Part shown: positions 33,396 to 45,446 of the stretch, in pieces | Position numbering within the stretch: position 1 is the stretch's first letter | How the letters are laid out: each line of letters opens with the position of its first letter | NCBI RefSeq assembly: GCF_000204055.1 | Contig: NW_006768767.1 | Location: 634,053-698,052 of the forward strand | DNA length: 64,000 nucleotides | Direction: 5' to 3' | Source: Melampsora larici-populina 98AG31 | Lineage: Eukaryota > Basidiomycota > Pucciniomycetes > Pucciniales > Melampsoraceae | Translations under genes and position numbers: made by a program | Notes under the pieces: model-generated | The model's database searches: none | What the model was told of the DNA's origin: nothing | Seen by the model: only the letters and a program-made list of their open reading frames with translations

Positions 33396-34105
33396 CCACC
33401 AGCTCAGAACACCACTTCAGGTTTTACAATAACCTGAAAAAAGAAAGGAACTATGATAATCAAACATAACAGTATCACTTTACTCAATATTCTTGGTGAA
33501 GAATAAGTGAGCTGTGAAGTTATGTTGTGGAGTGATACGAAGTTGGTTTCTCTTGCAAAGTGGGAAGAGGAGGGGTTTATATATCCCAAGAACTAGGTGT
33601 CAACTTGTGGTTGGCACTTAGGTTTTATTGTCCTTGGGTTAGGGTTTAACTTTACTATTTAGATTATGGGTAAGTCTTATTGCATAAGTGACTCTTGATA
33701 CTGAGCCATGAGTTGTAATCATTATGGCAATGCTGAGACAGTTAATCTACCCATGGCTAAAAATTAGCCGCTAAGCTACAGCTAACATGAACCAGCATGA
33801 ATCAGTTCCAGCTACTCTATGCAGAGTCCCAGGAAATCTCCAGCTAACCAAACTTTGGCTCTGTAGCGTAGTGCAGAGGCACAAAGATCAGCTACAGTAG
33901 CTTTTAGTTTAACGTGACTTGACAAGCTACACTATCATCAAGGTCAGATTCTTGTTAACTGCATACAGCTAGGCTACACACAAAATGTATGGTAGCGTGA
34001 TGTAGTGTAGCTGTCTCAGCGTTGATTATGGTTTTAGACAAGTTACATATATTTACCTGTGTGTTTGTTAGTCCAGGGTCCTGTACACAGGGCACATGGC
34101 TGACA
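33396..34105 (-). mobile_element. LTR-like repeat copy B, with MITE inserted
   Basis: Read on the minus strand it starts TGTCAGCCATGTGCCCTGTG, passes GGCTCAGTATCAAGAGTCA, and carries a TATA box (GGGATATATAAACCCC) near 33572-33587. The same block order and a TATA box occur in copy C (38490 onward). TG start, TATA box and repeated occurrence fit an LTR promoter. The end and length are uncertain. Confidence 0.5.
33728..34024. mobile_element. 297-bp MITE with TIR CAAYGCTGAGACAG and 7-bp duplication
   Basis: The left end is CAATGCTGAGACAG; the right end in reverse complement is CAACGCTGAGACAG. ATTATGG flanks both (33721-33727, 34025-34031). Copy A at about 7930 shows the uninterrupted site (AAAACCATAAAAATTACACC). 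The interior has AGCTACAGCTA-type short inverted repeats and no frame. A 7-8 bp duplication would suit hAT-type mobilisation. Confidence 0.85.
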
Positions 34106-34714
34106 TTCAAGGTGGGCATGGTGTTATCTGAAACTGATGGAAACCAATAAGGTTTGTAGGTAAAAAAAACTATGTATGTTAGGGTGTTGATCTTCAATTT
34201 GAAGCTTTATGTATTTAGTGGGTACATGAATTAACCCATACTGTCTGTTTAACATACTGATGGGGTTTTAATAGATTCAGTCTTGAATGAAGCACTAGCA
34301 GTCACCATGTAAATATCCTTGTATAAAGACCCATCAAAGAGGTGCCACACAGGTGCATCTTGCCCTTATCAACTGGGACATTGAGAGTCAGTTGACCCCA
34401 GCTGATGACAAAGGATTCTGCAAATCCTATGTATAAACCACTATTCACAAAGGGCGCTCAACAACAATCTTAGTCTAAATCCAACCAAAAGACTTCGGGA
34501 TTTGTTTCAAAACTCTCTGTGTGTGTAAATTGGTGTGCTACACAAATATTGACACAGTGAGTGTTATTGAAGTAACATCTGGATGTGTTGATGGTTGATT
34601 CCCAAGATTGGAGTGCCCAGTTCTTTTTTTGAGTAGGTCGGGTGTAATTTTGACCTTACATGATGTACACTCACTTGCAATATTACAAAAAAATGCATTT
34701 GAAGTCATATGGTG
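34106..34714. other. Intergenic region, no gene recognised
   Basis: No coding or repeat structure identified beyond general AT richness. Confidence 0.4.
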
Positions 34715-34924
34715 ACACCACCAACAAAGATGCCTTGGATCTTCATATCCAAGCTATGATCAGTTGGCAATAACCTCAGACAAGGCATCCAAGTAGTTGA
34801 TCCAAGGCTTCTTTTGAGCCTCAAAGAAGCCATGGAACATTTCCTTGGACCCAGAGTCCAAGCGTATATGTATCCAAAGATACCCTGGATGTTTGAATCT
34901 GAGGTATCTTTGTTGGCTGTGTGA
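34715..34924. mobile_element. CCTTGG-family hairpin MITE, copy (b)
   Basis: The ends are CCAACAAAGATGCCTTGGAT on the left and, in reverse complement, GCCAACAAAGATACCTCAGA on the right. The interior has repeated CCAAGG/CCTTGG half-sites, so the strand can fold in several ways. Confidence 0.85.
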
Positions 34925-35304
34925 CACAGTGACACTCCCTGTATGGCATGTTGTACAAGATGACTCACTTAAGGACACAGTTTTTGGGAAGTAAAAATCC
35001 ATGTCAATGGGTTTTGGTATGAGTCATGTTGGACAATTTTTGGCTCAGAAGTGAATTTTGATTGCACATGAGATGAAAAAATGTCATGTGTAACTGATGT
35101 GCTGTTTATAAGTTGGTATGAGTTCATATGTATTCCATAATATACAGATAACATGGTATGTAGATTTCACACCAAAGCTTGAATTTTGGGGCCAGAGCAA
35201 TCTAAAACATTTCCAACTTTGATCCCTGAAGGACTTTTTGAGCTAGAACCATTCAGGTGATTCAAAAACCAGGAATGCAAGGCTGTAGAGCAAAGCAAAG
35301 CACA

Positions 35305-36947
35305 TTTGTGGTACACAAATATTGTTCTGGAAATTTCCAGAACACTTTTTCCAGAACACCAGAAGTTTTTTTGTGGTGTGTTCTGGTGTTCTGGTGTTCT
35401 GCAACTGTGAATGCCCCACACTCCAGAAGTCCAGAAGCCTGAGTACACTACATGAGCCAAACCGCCACCTATGTCTCCGCTGGCACTCCCCTCATCCCCT
35501 GGGACACCAAATCTCATATTGCTCTCATCACTTCCATGCTCACATCTCAATTCCACTCTACACACCATTCCGCCCACAATGGCTCAAAAAACTCAACCTC
35601 AACTTCTGAAAGATTCACATATGTATAATATTACATAATTTCTCAAAGCAGATGGGGAAGATTGGCCCGCCGAGCTTGGAACAATTGAAGAATTCCTGTT
35701 TCAATTGGCAGGACATTAAGGCCTCCTTGCAAAAAACCTCCTGCACAAAACAACTGAGGTTTTTGAATTTGGCCATGATACTACCTGGCAAGATGCTCTT
35801 TTTGCTGAATTTGTTGCAACTTGAAGTGTTTGACATGGACCTGAACAAAAACAAACTCTATAATCACTCTAACGTCTTCACACAAATTTAGGCTTGGGAA
35901 TGATAATCATTTTGTTTTTGTCTTAGTATCTCTGTTTCACTGGTTTTCAAACTTTTGATTTTTTTCTGGTTTACTTCCACTTGGTTTTCTAACTCAAAGC
36001 TTTTGTAAAGTATATACACTTGAAATACATTTTTTTGGACCAGATTTTTTTCACTTTTTTTTGAGATGAATAAACAAAATAAAACATGCATCTTTCAAAG
36101 AGACTCCTGCCTGATGCATACCAAAAAATCCATTCACATAGTGAGGTTTTTTTATCAAACTTCTGTGGAAACAAGTACCAAATTTGCTCGCTTGTTAGAA
36201 ACAAACTCAAAGACCATGAGCTGGTGATCAATTTCAAAGCAACAAAAGAAATCAAACAGGGTGGTTTTTTCATCAAACAGACAACAATATAGGTAAGAAA
36301 CCAGAGGGAATCAAATTGATGACACATCTTGATTGCTTTTAAGAAACCCTTCAAACCCAACAACAAGTACAAAGGGAGACTTGGAGAATCCTGAAACTTA
36401 ACAAAGAGTACAAATTGAGACTTAAGAAAGATTCTCAACACAATTATGAAATGAATCCCTGCATTGATTGATTTTTGTGCTTGAAAACCTGGAGAAAATG
36501 GATGAAAATCATGAGACTAAAAGGACCTCTGTATATCAATCAAATTGCAGTGAAAGATTTGTGTCCATGTATTGATTGATTCATGGTGAATGAGACATCT
36601 CAATTTCTTTGAGAAGACATTTAAGACTTTGGAGCAAGTGCAATTTGAAGTGGATAAAAAATTCTTGATACCTGAAATGGGTTGCGTGTAGAAGTTTGGT
36701 GATCCGGAGTTCAAATTGAAAGTCAACACAAAGGCCTGAAGCGCAGATGGGGGAATTTGTAAAGTCAATGGTGTGATGACTCAATCTTCTTGGGTTGGCT
36801 TGAGGTGGGGGTATTGTCCTTGATCACTTGATCCATGGTGGTTAGGTGGGGTATGTGGAGAATGGACAGCTGCAGAAGAAAGTTTGGTTTGGTTGCATGA
36901 TCAAATTTTTATATTTTCCAGAACAATATTTGTGTACCACCACAAAC
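35305..36947. mobile_element. TIR-like element, 1.6 kb, degenerate
   Basis: The left end TTTGTGGTACACAAATATTG TTCTGGAAA is matched by the reverse complement of 36916-36947, with a 3-bp insertion next to the outermost TTTGTGG. The shared core GGTACACAAATATTGTTCTG is exact. A TTCTGGTGTTCTGGTGTTCTG run and other TTCTGGAAA palindromes follow the left end. The interior has only short frames; 35450-35580 reads ATYVSAGTPLIPWDTKSHIA before stops, which may be a coding relic. The target duplication is unresolved. Confidence 0.6.
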
Positions 36948-38138
36948 CCATCAAACCGGTTCCTGAACTAGGGCTGCCCCCTGGTCAAGAACCGGTTTTG
37001 CTTGCTTGGGAAAAAACATGTGTAGAACGTGCCCTGCTGAAACTGGGCTTATAAGCCTGGTTCTGAACTGGTTTCAGGGTAGTGGAAAATCAGGGGAGCT
37101 CCAAATTTTGTGTCCAGCTTGCAGGCCGGTGGTTTCATTTGCTCCACATATTGCTGTTTGCCAGGTCACAGTACGCTGAACTAATGATGTGTTCCATTGA
37201 CAACAAAATGAAACACTAACCAAAAGTATTTACAAAAGGAAAAGAAGCAATGGCAAAACATGTTCCAAACCAAATGAAATGAGACTCTATTAGACACACA
37301 ATGAGAGAAAAGGAAAAATGTTACATGGCATAAGATGAGAGAAATGAAAATACTTGCAAAGTAACACAAAAATTACGCAAGTGTTGTGTCTATTTGCCAG
37401 CTGTGTTGGTCAATTCAACCCCACAATTGCCTCTGTAGCTCACGTACTATCCTTTGTTTGACTTTGTGCTATTGTTTTTGCTTTGGATAACTCTCTGTGC
37501 ACTTTGTTCCATTTTCTTTATATTTGCTTTTTTCCTCTGTAGTGTCATGCATTGTAACCAGCTACAACTATTCATCTTATCCTTTGATAAAAATACCCAG
37601 TACCTTTATTACTACGGTCCTCAGTTTAGGATATAAAAAGACAACATTTGGCTGCAACCCAAATTTTTTCTTTACGACATCACACTTAAATCACAAATAA
37701 TCTTCACATCCTCAATTTCAAGTTGACTGTTTGCTACCACAATTTGTGTTTGACCCAATTGCAACCCAACCCTCTCTTTGTCACAACAAAATATTGGACA
37801 AGCTGCTTGATGACAACCAAGGATTCCAATAACTGGATATGAGGTGATGTGGTGACAATTGGCCCAGGTGGCTTCATTTTGGTATTTTGTGGGTTTTTGA
37901 ACTCAATCTACTGCACAATTAGAACAGTTTAAGTAAGTTGGCAATTGAGCTGGTGTGGGCATGCCCACGCAGTCTGCAGTGTAGAATAAACTTTGCTGGC
38001 AAAGCAGCATTTCAGCTTGCAGCAGGTTTTTCTGGAAACAACACCCCTGGCGCGCCAGGTGGCGCCTAGGCGCAGAAAAATGCAAAAAAACATGCCTGGG
38101 CGCGCCCACAAACTGAGGTTGCACCCTTGTGTGGCTTA
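36948..38138. other. Intergenic region, no gene recognised
   Basis: 36950-37090 has short inverted repeats around AACCGGTT and CCTGAACT. 38040-38112 is a local GC-rich stretch with GGCGCGCCAGGTGGCGCC. No supported frame. Confidence 0.4.
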
Positions 38139-38334
38139 CTCCACTGCCAAAATAGATGCCTTGGGTTGCGGAATCCAAGGCATCATCAGAGGTAAATCCT
38201 TGGACAGACCTTGTCCAAGGCTTTTGTCTGAGGTAATCTTTTGCACTGAGAATTGCCTCAGATCAAAACCTCAGACAGCTTCTGTGAAAGGTTTGGAATC
38301 CAATGGTACCTCGGATTCCATTTCAGTTTGTAAT
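38139..38334. mobile_element. CCTTGG-family hairpin MITE, copy (c)
   Basis: It starts ACTGCCAAAATAGATGCCTT and is collinear with copy (d): ATCCAAGGCATCATCAGAGG, TCCTTGGACAGACCTTGTCC, GAGAATTGCCTCAGATCAAA, AACCTCAGACAGCTTCTG. The right end (GGTACCTCGGATTCC) has lost the TIR. Confidence 0.85.
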
Positions 38335-38489
38335 GTGTGATTCGGGTTGCTTAAGGACTTAGAAGATACAAGTTAAAGGATTCTTTTGAACCTTATGTGT
38401 CTGCTTGAAGATAATAAGCATAAGTTTATCAGAAGTTTGGTCTACCACAGTAGATGTTTGATCACTTTGGTTGTGATATACATACATTC

Positions 38490-39066
38490 TTTCAGCCCTG
38501 AGTACTAAACCAGAGTACCAATGGGTGACATATGATAATAAAAACCTTAAAAATAGCAATTACAACTCAAGGCTCAGTTTCAAGAGTCAAGTTCCATATG
38601 ATTTAGCATATGTAACATGTGCAGAACTTACATCAAAGGGTGTGAACATACATAACTTTGATGCAAACCAAAGCTACATATATATCACAGCCGTAGCATG
38701 TATGTAATAAGTGAAATATACTTATAATCCAATAGTAACTGTCTTACTGTAATTAACCTAACCATAGAACCACAATTTGTGCGCACTTGTAGTCCAAAGA
38801 TTTCCAAGGTTTAGACTATATAAACCCTGGAAATCCAACCAAATTGAGAAGAAGAACATCATCACTTTAACATTCAACAAACTTTACAGATTGCTCATTT
38901 CATCTTAATAGAACTTTTAAACTTTGTCTAAACATCTACAAACTTTGAAAGCTTGATTCTACAAACCTTGAATCTCCAACCTTGTGTCTTGTTGACCTTA
39001 TTGTGTGCGCATCCAAACCTTGTTTCTATCTGATTAGACTCTATAATCAGTTATCTTTGTAATATC
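38490..39066 (+). mobile_element. LTR-like repeat copy C, diverged
   Basis: CAGCCCTGAGTAC, then AATTACAACTCAAGGCTCAG, TTTCAAGAGTCA and a TATA box (ACTATATAAACCC, about 38815) follow the order of copies A and B. After the TATA a 5' leader rich in CAACAAACTT follows. TTTGGTGGAATTACG near 39068 parallels the border GCTGGTGGGATTAATA of copy B. Ends are approximate. Confidence 0.4.
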
Positions 39067-40822
39067 CATTTGGTGGAATTACGTGTAAGGAAGTAGTCCT
39101 TGAGTAAGGCTTATGTCAAATCAGGGATTTATCTGATATAAGAAACTCTAAATCTACGGGGAACCTCTATTAGTCAGAGTTTAAAGTTCCTGGTGTTAAG
39201 ACAGACTTTAACACCTCCTTTATTGATCATTCTTTGTACAAGAAGTGACTCAATTTAGGCTTGAGAACTGTGTGTCAGTGGCTCTATTTTAATTGTTGCA
39301 AATAAGCACAATTACCCAAAATTCCTGGGCGTGAAATCCTTTGTTAAAAGGTCATCTAACTGGAGTCTTTACTTGTTTATTACAAGTAAAGCTCCTACGC
39401 TCACGTCCTTAAATACTCCAACTTGTGGATTGTAACCCCCTTGAGTCTAGTAGAAGTTTGTTTAAACTTCTGTCTCTTTTTTATTGACTCTACTAGCCAA
39501 ACAGAAGCTAGTAGGCTCACACATTTACTATAGTGGTGTGGGGTGGGCCCTTGAGGAAAGCAAGGTCTAAGTCTTAGAAACTTTGAATTTCCGCCCCTCA
39601 GAGGCAAGACCAGAAATCTAGTAGACTCAGGCTTCTCAGCACCGGGCAGGCGGGTGGGCTCAAAAATTTTTAAAGCTTAAAGCCTTAGAGAGTTGAGATA
39701 TATCAAGAGAAAAGTTCTAGATTGGAAATATTGTGGGGTGAGAGAACGTGGTAGAATTCTACACAGAGGAGATGCAAATTTTTCCTCTGTGCTACCACTC
39801 TCATTGTCACGGAAGCCCTGCAAGAGCTGTCACTCTCTGGAATATCTGTGACACCTCATATTCCTTACAACTTACACATTACTCACTGAAATGGACTGTT
39901 GAGTACCGTCTCAGGCTTTGGGGAGTAACCAAAGGGTTGTGCAATCTTGTAGCGGCTACGGCTACCCACTACAATTCTGCTACTCCCAACCCAAATGAAT
40001 CCGCAGCACCCCCCCTTTTGGAAACAGTATGTACTCAAACTTCACACCACCCCAACCAAAACAGATACATCCCCATCCATCTTTGTTGTCAAGAACGCTC
40101 ATCCGACTCCTCACCGTCCTTCCAATGCACATTTGTTCCACAATCACCGCACCAATCCTCCACACCCGGTCAGATCCCCTCACGGAGGGCCACTTGTATG
40201 GATAGACAACATCTGCCCATTGCCCCAAACCCCACACTGCACACGTTAAGAGAGATAAACAGCTTCATGAAGCAAACAGTCAAAATACTACAGATCAATT
40301 ATTTTGTTGGAAAGCTCATGCTGAAACTCACACTAATGATAATGTTAGAGATAATTTAGACAAGACAGTTCATATTCATGAAGAAATCCAAGGCCAGTCT
40401 ATTGTCTTTCTCAGAGATACATCTCTCTCTTTACCAGTCAATTTCTGATTTAGTTTTAAGGTAACAGATTCAATCTTGCCAATGAGACTTTTGGAACCAT
40501 GAAAGCTATTCAACAAATATATAGGTTCTTCCTGAACTTGGTTAGCAATGTGAAAAACATTTGAGTGAATGCACATATGGTGTATAACATAGCAGTGAAG
40601 CAAGTGTTATTGTTCAAAGCTTCCGCTTGTAACAGGGAATGTGATGTTCTTATTTTCAGTTTGAAAGGGTGGAGCATTGGTGAGTGGTCAAACAAAAAGC
40701 TTGGGAAGACTACATCTGTTTGTGGATGGTTGTTTAAGAGTTCGCGCACGCTGTACACTGATGTAGGTCTCACGGTAGGACACTTCCAATGCCTGCGTGT
40801 CATAAAGGGGTACGTAGTAGAT
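39067..40822. other. Possible internal region of an LTR element; open 203-codon frame
   Basis: The longest frame (39748-40359, plus) is open but has no recognisable domain. Overlapping frames at 39995-40249 and minus 39980-40237 are also open, which points to composition. Pro/Thr/His-rich content would suit a decayed gag. 39401-39660 contains a GTCTAGTAGAAGTT/AACTTC...CTACTAG inverted pair. Confidence 0.3.
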
Positions 40823-41812
40823 AGTAGCTGCTACCCAGTAGCAGTAAGCTTAACTAAGCCCCTCACAAGCGTGTTCGCCGCGCCCTTGAAGAGGGGCTTA
40901 CATCGGACTTGCAATTTCTGGCATGTGAGCTCCAAGATATATGTCCCCTTATGTTGTTTTTCTTACTTCTCTGCTTCACGTCACCATAGAAAATGCAAAG
41001 CTTCTGGTATGTCTTTCTTTAGGATATGGTACATATTCTGGTATCACACACATTGGTGTAAACTGAAAAGAAGGGTTCTGAATTTGTGATGTAACATTAG
41101 GGATTTGGTGCTTTGAAATTTCATACGTGGTGTTTTAGGTGGTCTTAGGCCATTTACAAGAGGACCAAAGGGCCATTTTTGGTGCTTTTAACACATTGCT
41201 CAAGCTGTGCAGGTCTGTCTTTTGCTCATGAAACTCATATGAGGTTGTGTACCATTTCATGAAGAAGGACATACTCGAAGTATTGCATTTTCTACGGTGA
41301 GGTGAAGCGGAGACGCGAAGAAAACAACATAAGAAGACATAATTCTTGGAGCTCACACACCAGTAACCGCGAGTCCGATGTAAGCCCCTGTTCGAGGGCG
41401 CGGCGAACGCGCTCGTGAGGGGCTTAGTTAGAGCATCCACAGTGGTGGGCTCCAAATCGGGGCTATTGCCAAATTTGGTGACTGAGCCCCGATTTTTTGG
41501 TGCAATGGCAGTTCCCATCGCCAAATTTTTTTGTAGCCGGCTTCAAATTTCGCGCTTTGGGCTATGTACATATTTGGCAACAAAAAGCCGGGCTCCAAAT
41601 TCCTGCACTTGTTCAATCCCATACCTCACACACGTAAGCCCACTGCGTACCAATCTCAAAGTTTCTGTAAACCCATAAATCTACACTTTTGAAGTCCGAA
41701 CGACTGCATCCGGATTGATTTGGGGCCCCACCAAATTTGAATTCGCTCGATTTGGAGCCCCAATTTGGAGCCCACCACTGTGGATGCTCTTAAGCTTACA
41801 GTAGCAGCTACT
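40823..41812. mobile_element. Foldback element with ~190-bp inverted arms, interrupted by a MITE
   Basis: The left arm 40823-41010 and the right arm 41283-41812 are inverted copies. Shared blocks in order are AGTAGCTGCTAC, GTAAGCTTAACTAAGCCCCT, GTTCGCCGCGCCCT, GGGGCTTACATCGG and GTGAGCTCCAAG. The right arm carries the 359-bp insertion at 41431-41789. Without it the element is about 630 bp. No coding frame. The GC-rich arm tips stand out from the AT-rich surroundings. Confidence 0.9.
41431..41789. mobile_element. 359-bp MITE, TTA duplication, nested in a foldback arm
   Basis: The left end is GAGCATCCACAGTGGTGGGC, then TCCAAAT; the right end is its reverse complement over about 27 bp. TTA flanks both sides (41428-41430, 41790-41792). 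The intact opposite arm reads AAGCTTAACTAAGCC at this position and gives the empty site. The interior has repeats of TTTGGAGCCC and GCCCCRATTT. Confidence 0.95.
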
Positions 41813-42304
41813 TTGACTGCACAAGCCTTCGAGTATTCTGAGGCTTTGGGAACACATGCATTTTTCCCCTCCAAGGTAAATATGTTGGCGGTGCTCAAGA
41901 TCAGCTTGATTGTCTCTTAGATTTACATATAATACTCCAACTCTTGAAAGCTTTTTGGACAAGCTTTTATGGAAAGACAGTATTCTTCATCTCTTGAAAT
42001 CATTTTTATCATGATCATCTTATCTTGCCAATACTAGGTCATTGGAATTATTTTATGTGCTCTGTATGAAAGAGTGTTGAGGTCATTTTTCTCTGTTTTT
42101 ACTCAACTGGAATAACTTATAGCAAGTGATAAGATAAATCGGTTTGATTCATTGTTTGGAACAACATTTACTCGGTCTATTGTGTTGTGATTACTTCTTT
42201 GATGCTGTCATCTTTTTCGCTTTTGATATTTCTGAATCTCAGTACTCAATGAACTTTACAATTGATGGAGAGGATGACGGTTGTTTTTGGCTCTAGTCAC
42301 CATA
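41813..42304. other. Intergenic region with a solo CCTTGG-family end
   Basis: 41871-41897 (CCAAGGTAAATATGTTGGCGGTG) matches the right terminus of copy (d) at 44950-44974; the rest of the element is absent. Otherwise nothing recognised. Confidence 0.5.
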
Positions 42305-42728
42305 TCACATTCTATGTTTTGAGAGACGGGGTGGCAGAAGACATATCAAACTTACCCGACCACGTCTCATGACATCGAAGATTACACGGTGACAAAAGTC
42401 AGCACCCTTTCCCGCCATCATCTGCATCAATTGTAAGGGTTGATCAATAGCTGCTGCTTTTCCGAGGTTGGTACCATGAGGTTTTGGCTTGAAGTTACCG
42501 ATGAGATAACTGAGCACCTCTATCAAATATGAGTCAGACTCATAACATCTCCAGACCATCAACTTCCACATGCAAGGGTGGCTTTGCATAAGCAGACAGC
42601 ATCCCTGCTGCTACACTTTCATGAGCGGATATAGCCTTTACCGAGATGCACCCGAATTGGCAGAAGTCTCCATGAGCCCCAGCTTTTCGCTTTGTTGAGT
42701 TCAAAGACGCTATCGAATTTTGAGCCAA
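42305..42728 (-). CDS. Possible small gene or fragment, unknown function
   Basis: Two overlapping minus-strand frames look coding: the first (42728-42540) has CQFGCISVKAISAHESVAA, the second (from about 42545) has SDSYLIEVLSYLIGNFKPKP, LQLMQMMAGKGADFCHRVIF and DVMRRGR. A canonical donor GTAAGTTTGA follows RRGR, so an intron and further exons may follow to the left. A frameshift or unseen intron is needed near 42545. It is divergent from the F-box gene and shares its upstream DNA. I do not recognise the family. Confidence 0.35.
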
Positions 42729-42846
42729 CGGTTTGAATTTACAACTTTGAAGTCTCAGACTGATTTAATTTCCAGCTTACCTCTTCAAACTCATCATCAT
42801 TGCCTTTGCAAACAATCTGACCTCAAACCACTTCAATCAATCAAAA

Positions 42847-44477
42847 ATGGAGAATAGAAGCAGAAAAAAACCTCGACTTCTTCCACCCCAATCAGCATTT
42901 GATCGTCTACCAGTGGAAATCATCCTCCACATCATATCATACTTTTCCAATCGCCGGGGTAGTTCTAGAAAGTGTCACGAGAGTTACAGCCAGAAGATCG
43001 ATCAAACGATTACTCTTATATCAGACTACGACTCTGATGATGAGTGGACTAAATGTAACTCTGAAGACAACTGGTCTTTATGTCTATATAAATACAAACC
43101 AGAATCTCCGATCTTGAGTAGTTTTCAATCTTTTTCCATTGTTAATCGTAAGATTTATTCTATCTGTCGGCCTCTCCTATGGCAGGTGAGTTGGATATTT
43201 GATTCGCCGTGAAGTGTATTCAAGGTACAAGATCCTGTACTGATCCTGTCCTTCTCTTATCCTTCGCTACTGCTATGGTCTAGTCTCTCAACTTCTTCCC
43301 CACAATGTCCCGTCCTTTGTCCTTCTGGGATCGAGAGATCTTACCAAAACACGGATCTCTCGTCAAAGAAGTGTATATCCAGCAGCCACTTCTTACCGAC
43401 AAACCCAGGGATTCGAGAGACATCGAAGAAGACCACTTCACATTGCACCTGTCTGATTCAGACAAATTCAGATACATCAAAGGCTATAATGATTATCGAT
43501 CCGTCCGTTTTGATAAACTCGCCCTCCCTGATCAACAAGGCCTCATTGGAGTCCAACATGACATTGTACTCAACGAACCACACGAAGTCTATTCCAACGA
43601 ACTCGTCAAAGTACTCCCTCAATGTGAAAACCTTACCACGCTTGATTTCAAATGTAAAGGTCACGGGAGTCATCCTGGTTCGTTATATCAATTGGGACAC
43701 CATCTTACCGCATTGTTTTCAAGACTTCAACATCACAAACACCTCAAAAATCTCAAGATCAGAGGTACCCACTCAGGATCAGTCATTGCAGAGACTATTA
43801 GTAAACCTCTCACTTATCTCCCACTCCTTGAATCGCTCGAACTCAAATTTGTTGAATCAAGAGGAGGTCCTAATAGTTTGAAGACTGCACTTTCTAATCT
43901 CAAAAACCTCAAAAACCTGATCCTAATGGAAGTTGATATTATGAAGAACTCTTGGGACGAGGGCCCTCCTCAATTGGTTAATCTTGTGCTTCACCATTAT
44001 CCCAACACTTGGTCATCAAATACACCACGGCTCATCAGTAATTGGGCACCCCACCTAACTCATCTGGAACTCAATTTTCTCGAAGACCCCGATCCCGACC
44101 GACGATATCGCATACCAAAATTTGACCCAAGCATCAATCACTTTTGTCTACCAGCTTTAACACATTTGATCCTATGGCGCAATCCTTTGTGCGAATATTA
44201 CCAGTGCTTTACAGAGTGTCCAAATCTTCAGCACCTTGAGATTCGTAACTCTTATAGTAAACATCGACTATCTGAATTTTGTGAATTTATTATCAGTAAT
44301 GTTTTCCCTAAGCTGAAGGTGATAGTGATGCCTATGGCATGGGTGGGTCATTCACTTGACCCTATTGTGGCTTCTACACTTACGCCCTTGAAAGAGTTTT
44401 GTAGTCTCCAAGGTATTGAACTTCAACTTTTTGAGGAGCAACCATATTACATGAGGGAAGGTTTCAAATGGACATGA
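42847..44477 (+). CDS. F-box/leucine-rich-repeat-like protein
   Basis: Exon 1 42847-43185 and exon 2 43284-44477 join in frame (LLWQ then SLNFFPT) to 510 aa. Residues 17-33, AFDRLPVEIILHIISYF, are an F-box core, and SFSIVNRKIYSICRPLLWQ (about 95-113) is the typical second half. Exon 2 contains irregular leucine-rich repeats: LLESLELKFVE, LSNLKNLKNLILMEVD, LTHLELNFLE, LPALTHLILW, CPNLQHLEIRN. F-box proteins bind Skp1 and recruit targets to an SCF ubiquitin ligase through the repeats. An insertion rich in Ser/Asp separates the two F-box halves, so Skp1 binding is an inference. A decayed paralogue sits at 20708-21400 with the same intron. ATG is preceded by CAATCAAAA, a good fungal context. Confidence 0.8.
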
Positions 44478-44765
44478 TTGATGTATGCATGTGTTGGAAA
44501 AAGCAGATATGTTTACATCCAAGAAATTTGTTATGAAATCACAAACTTATATGTTGAACTATTTTTGTACACTTGTCTCAACCTTTTTCTCAAAACTGTC
44601 AATTCATCATAGAAATGTTCAAAGTTGATCTAAAGATGTGAATGATGCACAATGACCACATGAACAATTATGGGCCCCCTAATCATCAAGTGTGTCTGAT
44701 GTCATGATCAGATTCTTCACACTTGGAATATCATCAACACTGTAAAATGGGCTCCAGACCATTTG
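44478..44765. other. 3' flank of the F-box gene
   Basis: Presumed 3' UTR and intergenic DNA; nothing else seen. Confidence 0.4.
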
Positions 44766-44974
44766 CACTGCCAGCATAGATGCCTCGGGTTGAGAAATCC
44801 GAGGCATCATCGGAGGCAAATCCTTGGACAGACCTTGTCCGAGGTTTTTGCCCGAGGTATTTTTTTGCCCTGAGAATTACCTCGGATCAAAACCTCGGGA
44901 AGCTTCTGTCCGAGGTTTTGCATCCGAGAATATCTCGGATTTTGTAATCCGAGGTAAATATGTTAGCGGTGTTG
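44766..44974. mobile_element. CCTTGG-family hairpin MITE, copy (d), complete
   Basis: The left end is ACTGCCAGCATAGATGCCTC. The right end in reverse complement is ACACCGCTAACATATTTACC. The inside has multiple CCGAGG/CCTCGG half-sites. It uses CCTCGG where other copies have CCTTGG, a systematic C/T shift. Confidence 0.85.
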
Positions 44975-45156
44975 TTTGTCATAAGAATTTGATCAGGAGA
45001 GCTTTCAACCAACCATAATGGAATCTCCATGCTATTGTATTCAAGAAATTTGATGAGCCAAGATGTATTATGTTGGCATTATTTCTGTGTTTTGGCTCAA
45101 AAACTGCATGAAATGTGATTGGTCTTCCTACAGGAAAATATTGCTTTGTTTCATGT

Positions 45157-45363
45157 ACCACCAAGATATTTACAAACTTGGATTTTTCAATCTGAGGTAT
45201 ATATTCTTGGATTCCAAACCTTAGACAGAAGCTTTCCAAGGTTTGATCCAAGGTGATTCTCAGTACTAATCTTGAATAAAACCTTGTACAAGGTCTGCCC
45301 AAGGATTTGCCTCTGATGATACCTCAGATTTTTCAAGCCAAGGCACCCATGTTGGAAGTGCTG
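45157..45363. mobile_element. CCTTGG-family hairpin MITE, copy (e), opposite orientation
   Basis: Read in reverse complement it follows copies (c) and (d): CCAACATGGGTGCCTTGGCT, ATCTGAGGTATCATCAGAGG, CAAATCCTTGGGCAGACC, CAAACCTTGGAAAGCTTCTG. It is 180 bp downstream of copy (d), facing it. Confidence 0.85.
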
Positions 45364-45446
45364 TGTAATCCACCATTCTCACAAGCCCTGATTGCCAAAA
45401 ACAGCTCTCTGGATCAGGTCTTGGGCACCTCCACTAACTCATCTAA

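Noticed and set aside
39748..40359. 203-aa frame as a host gene
   Set aside because: Three overlapping frames are open in Pro/Thr/His-rich sequence and none has a recognisable domain; kept only as a possible gag relic.
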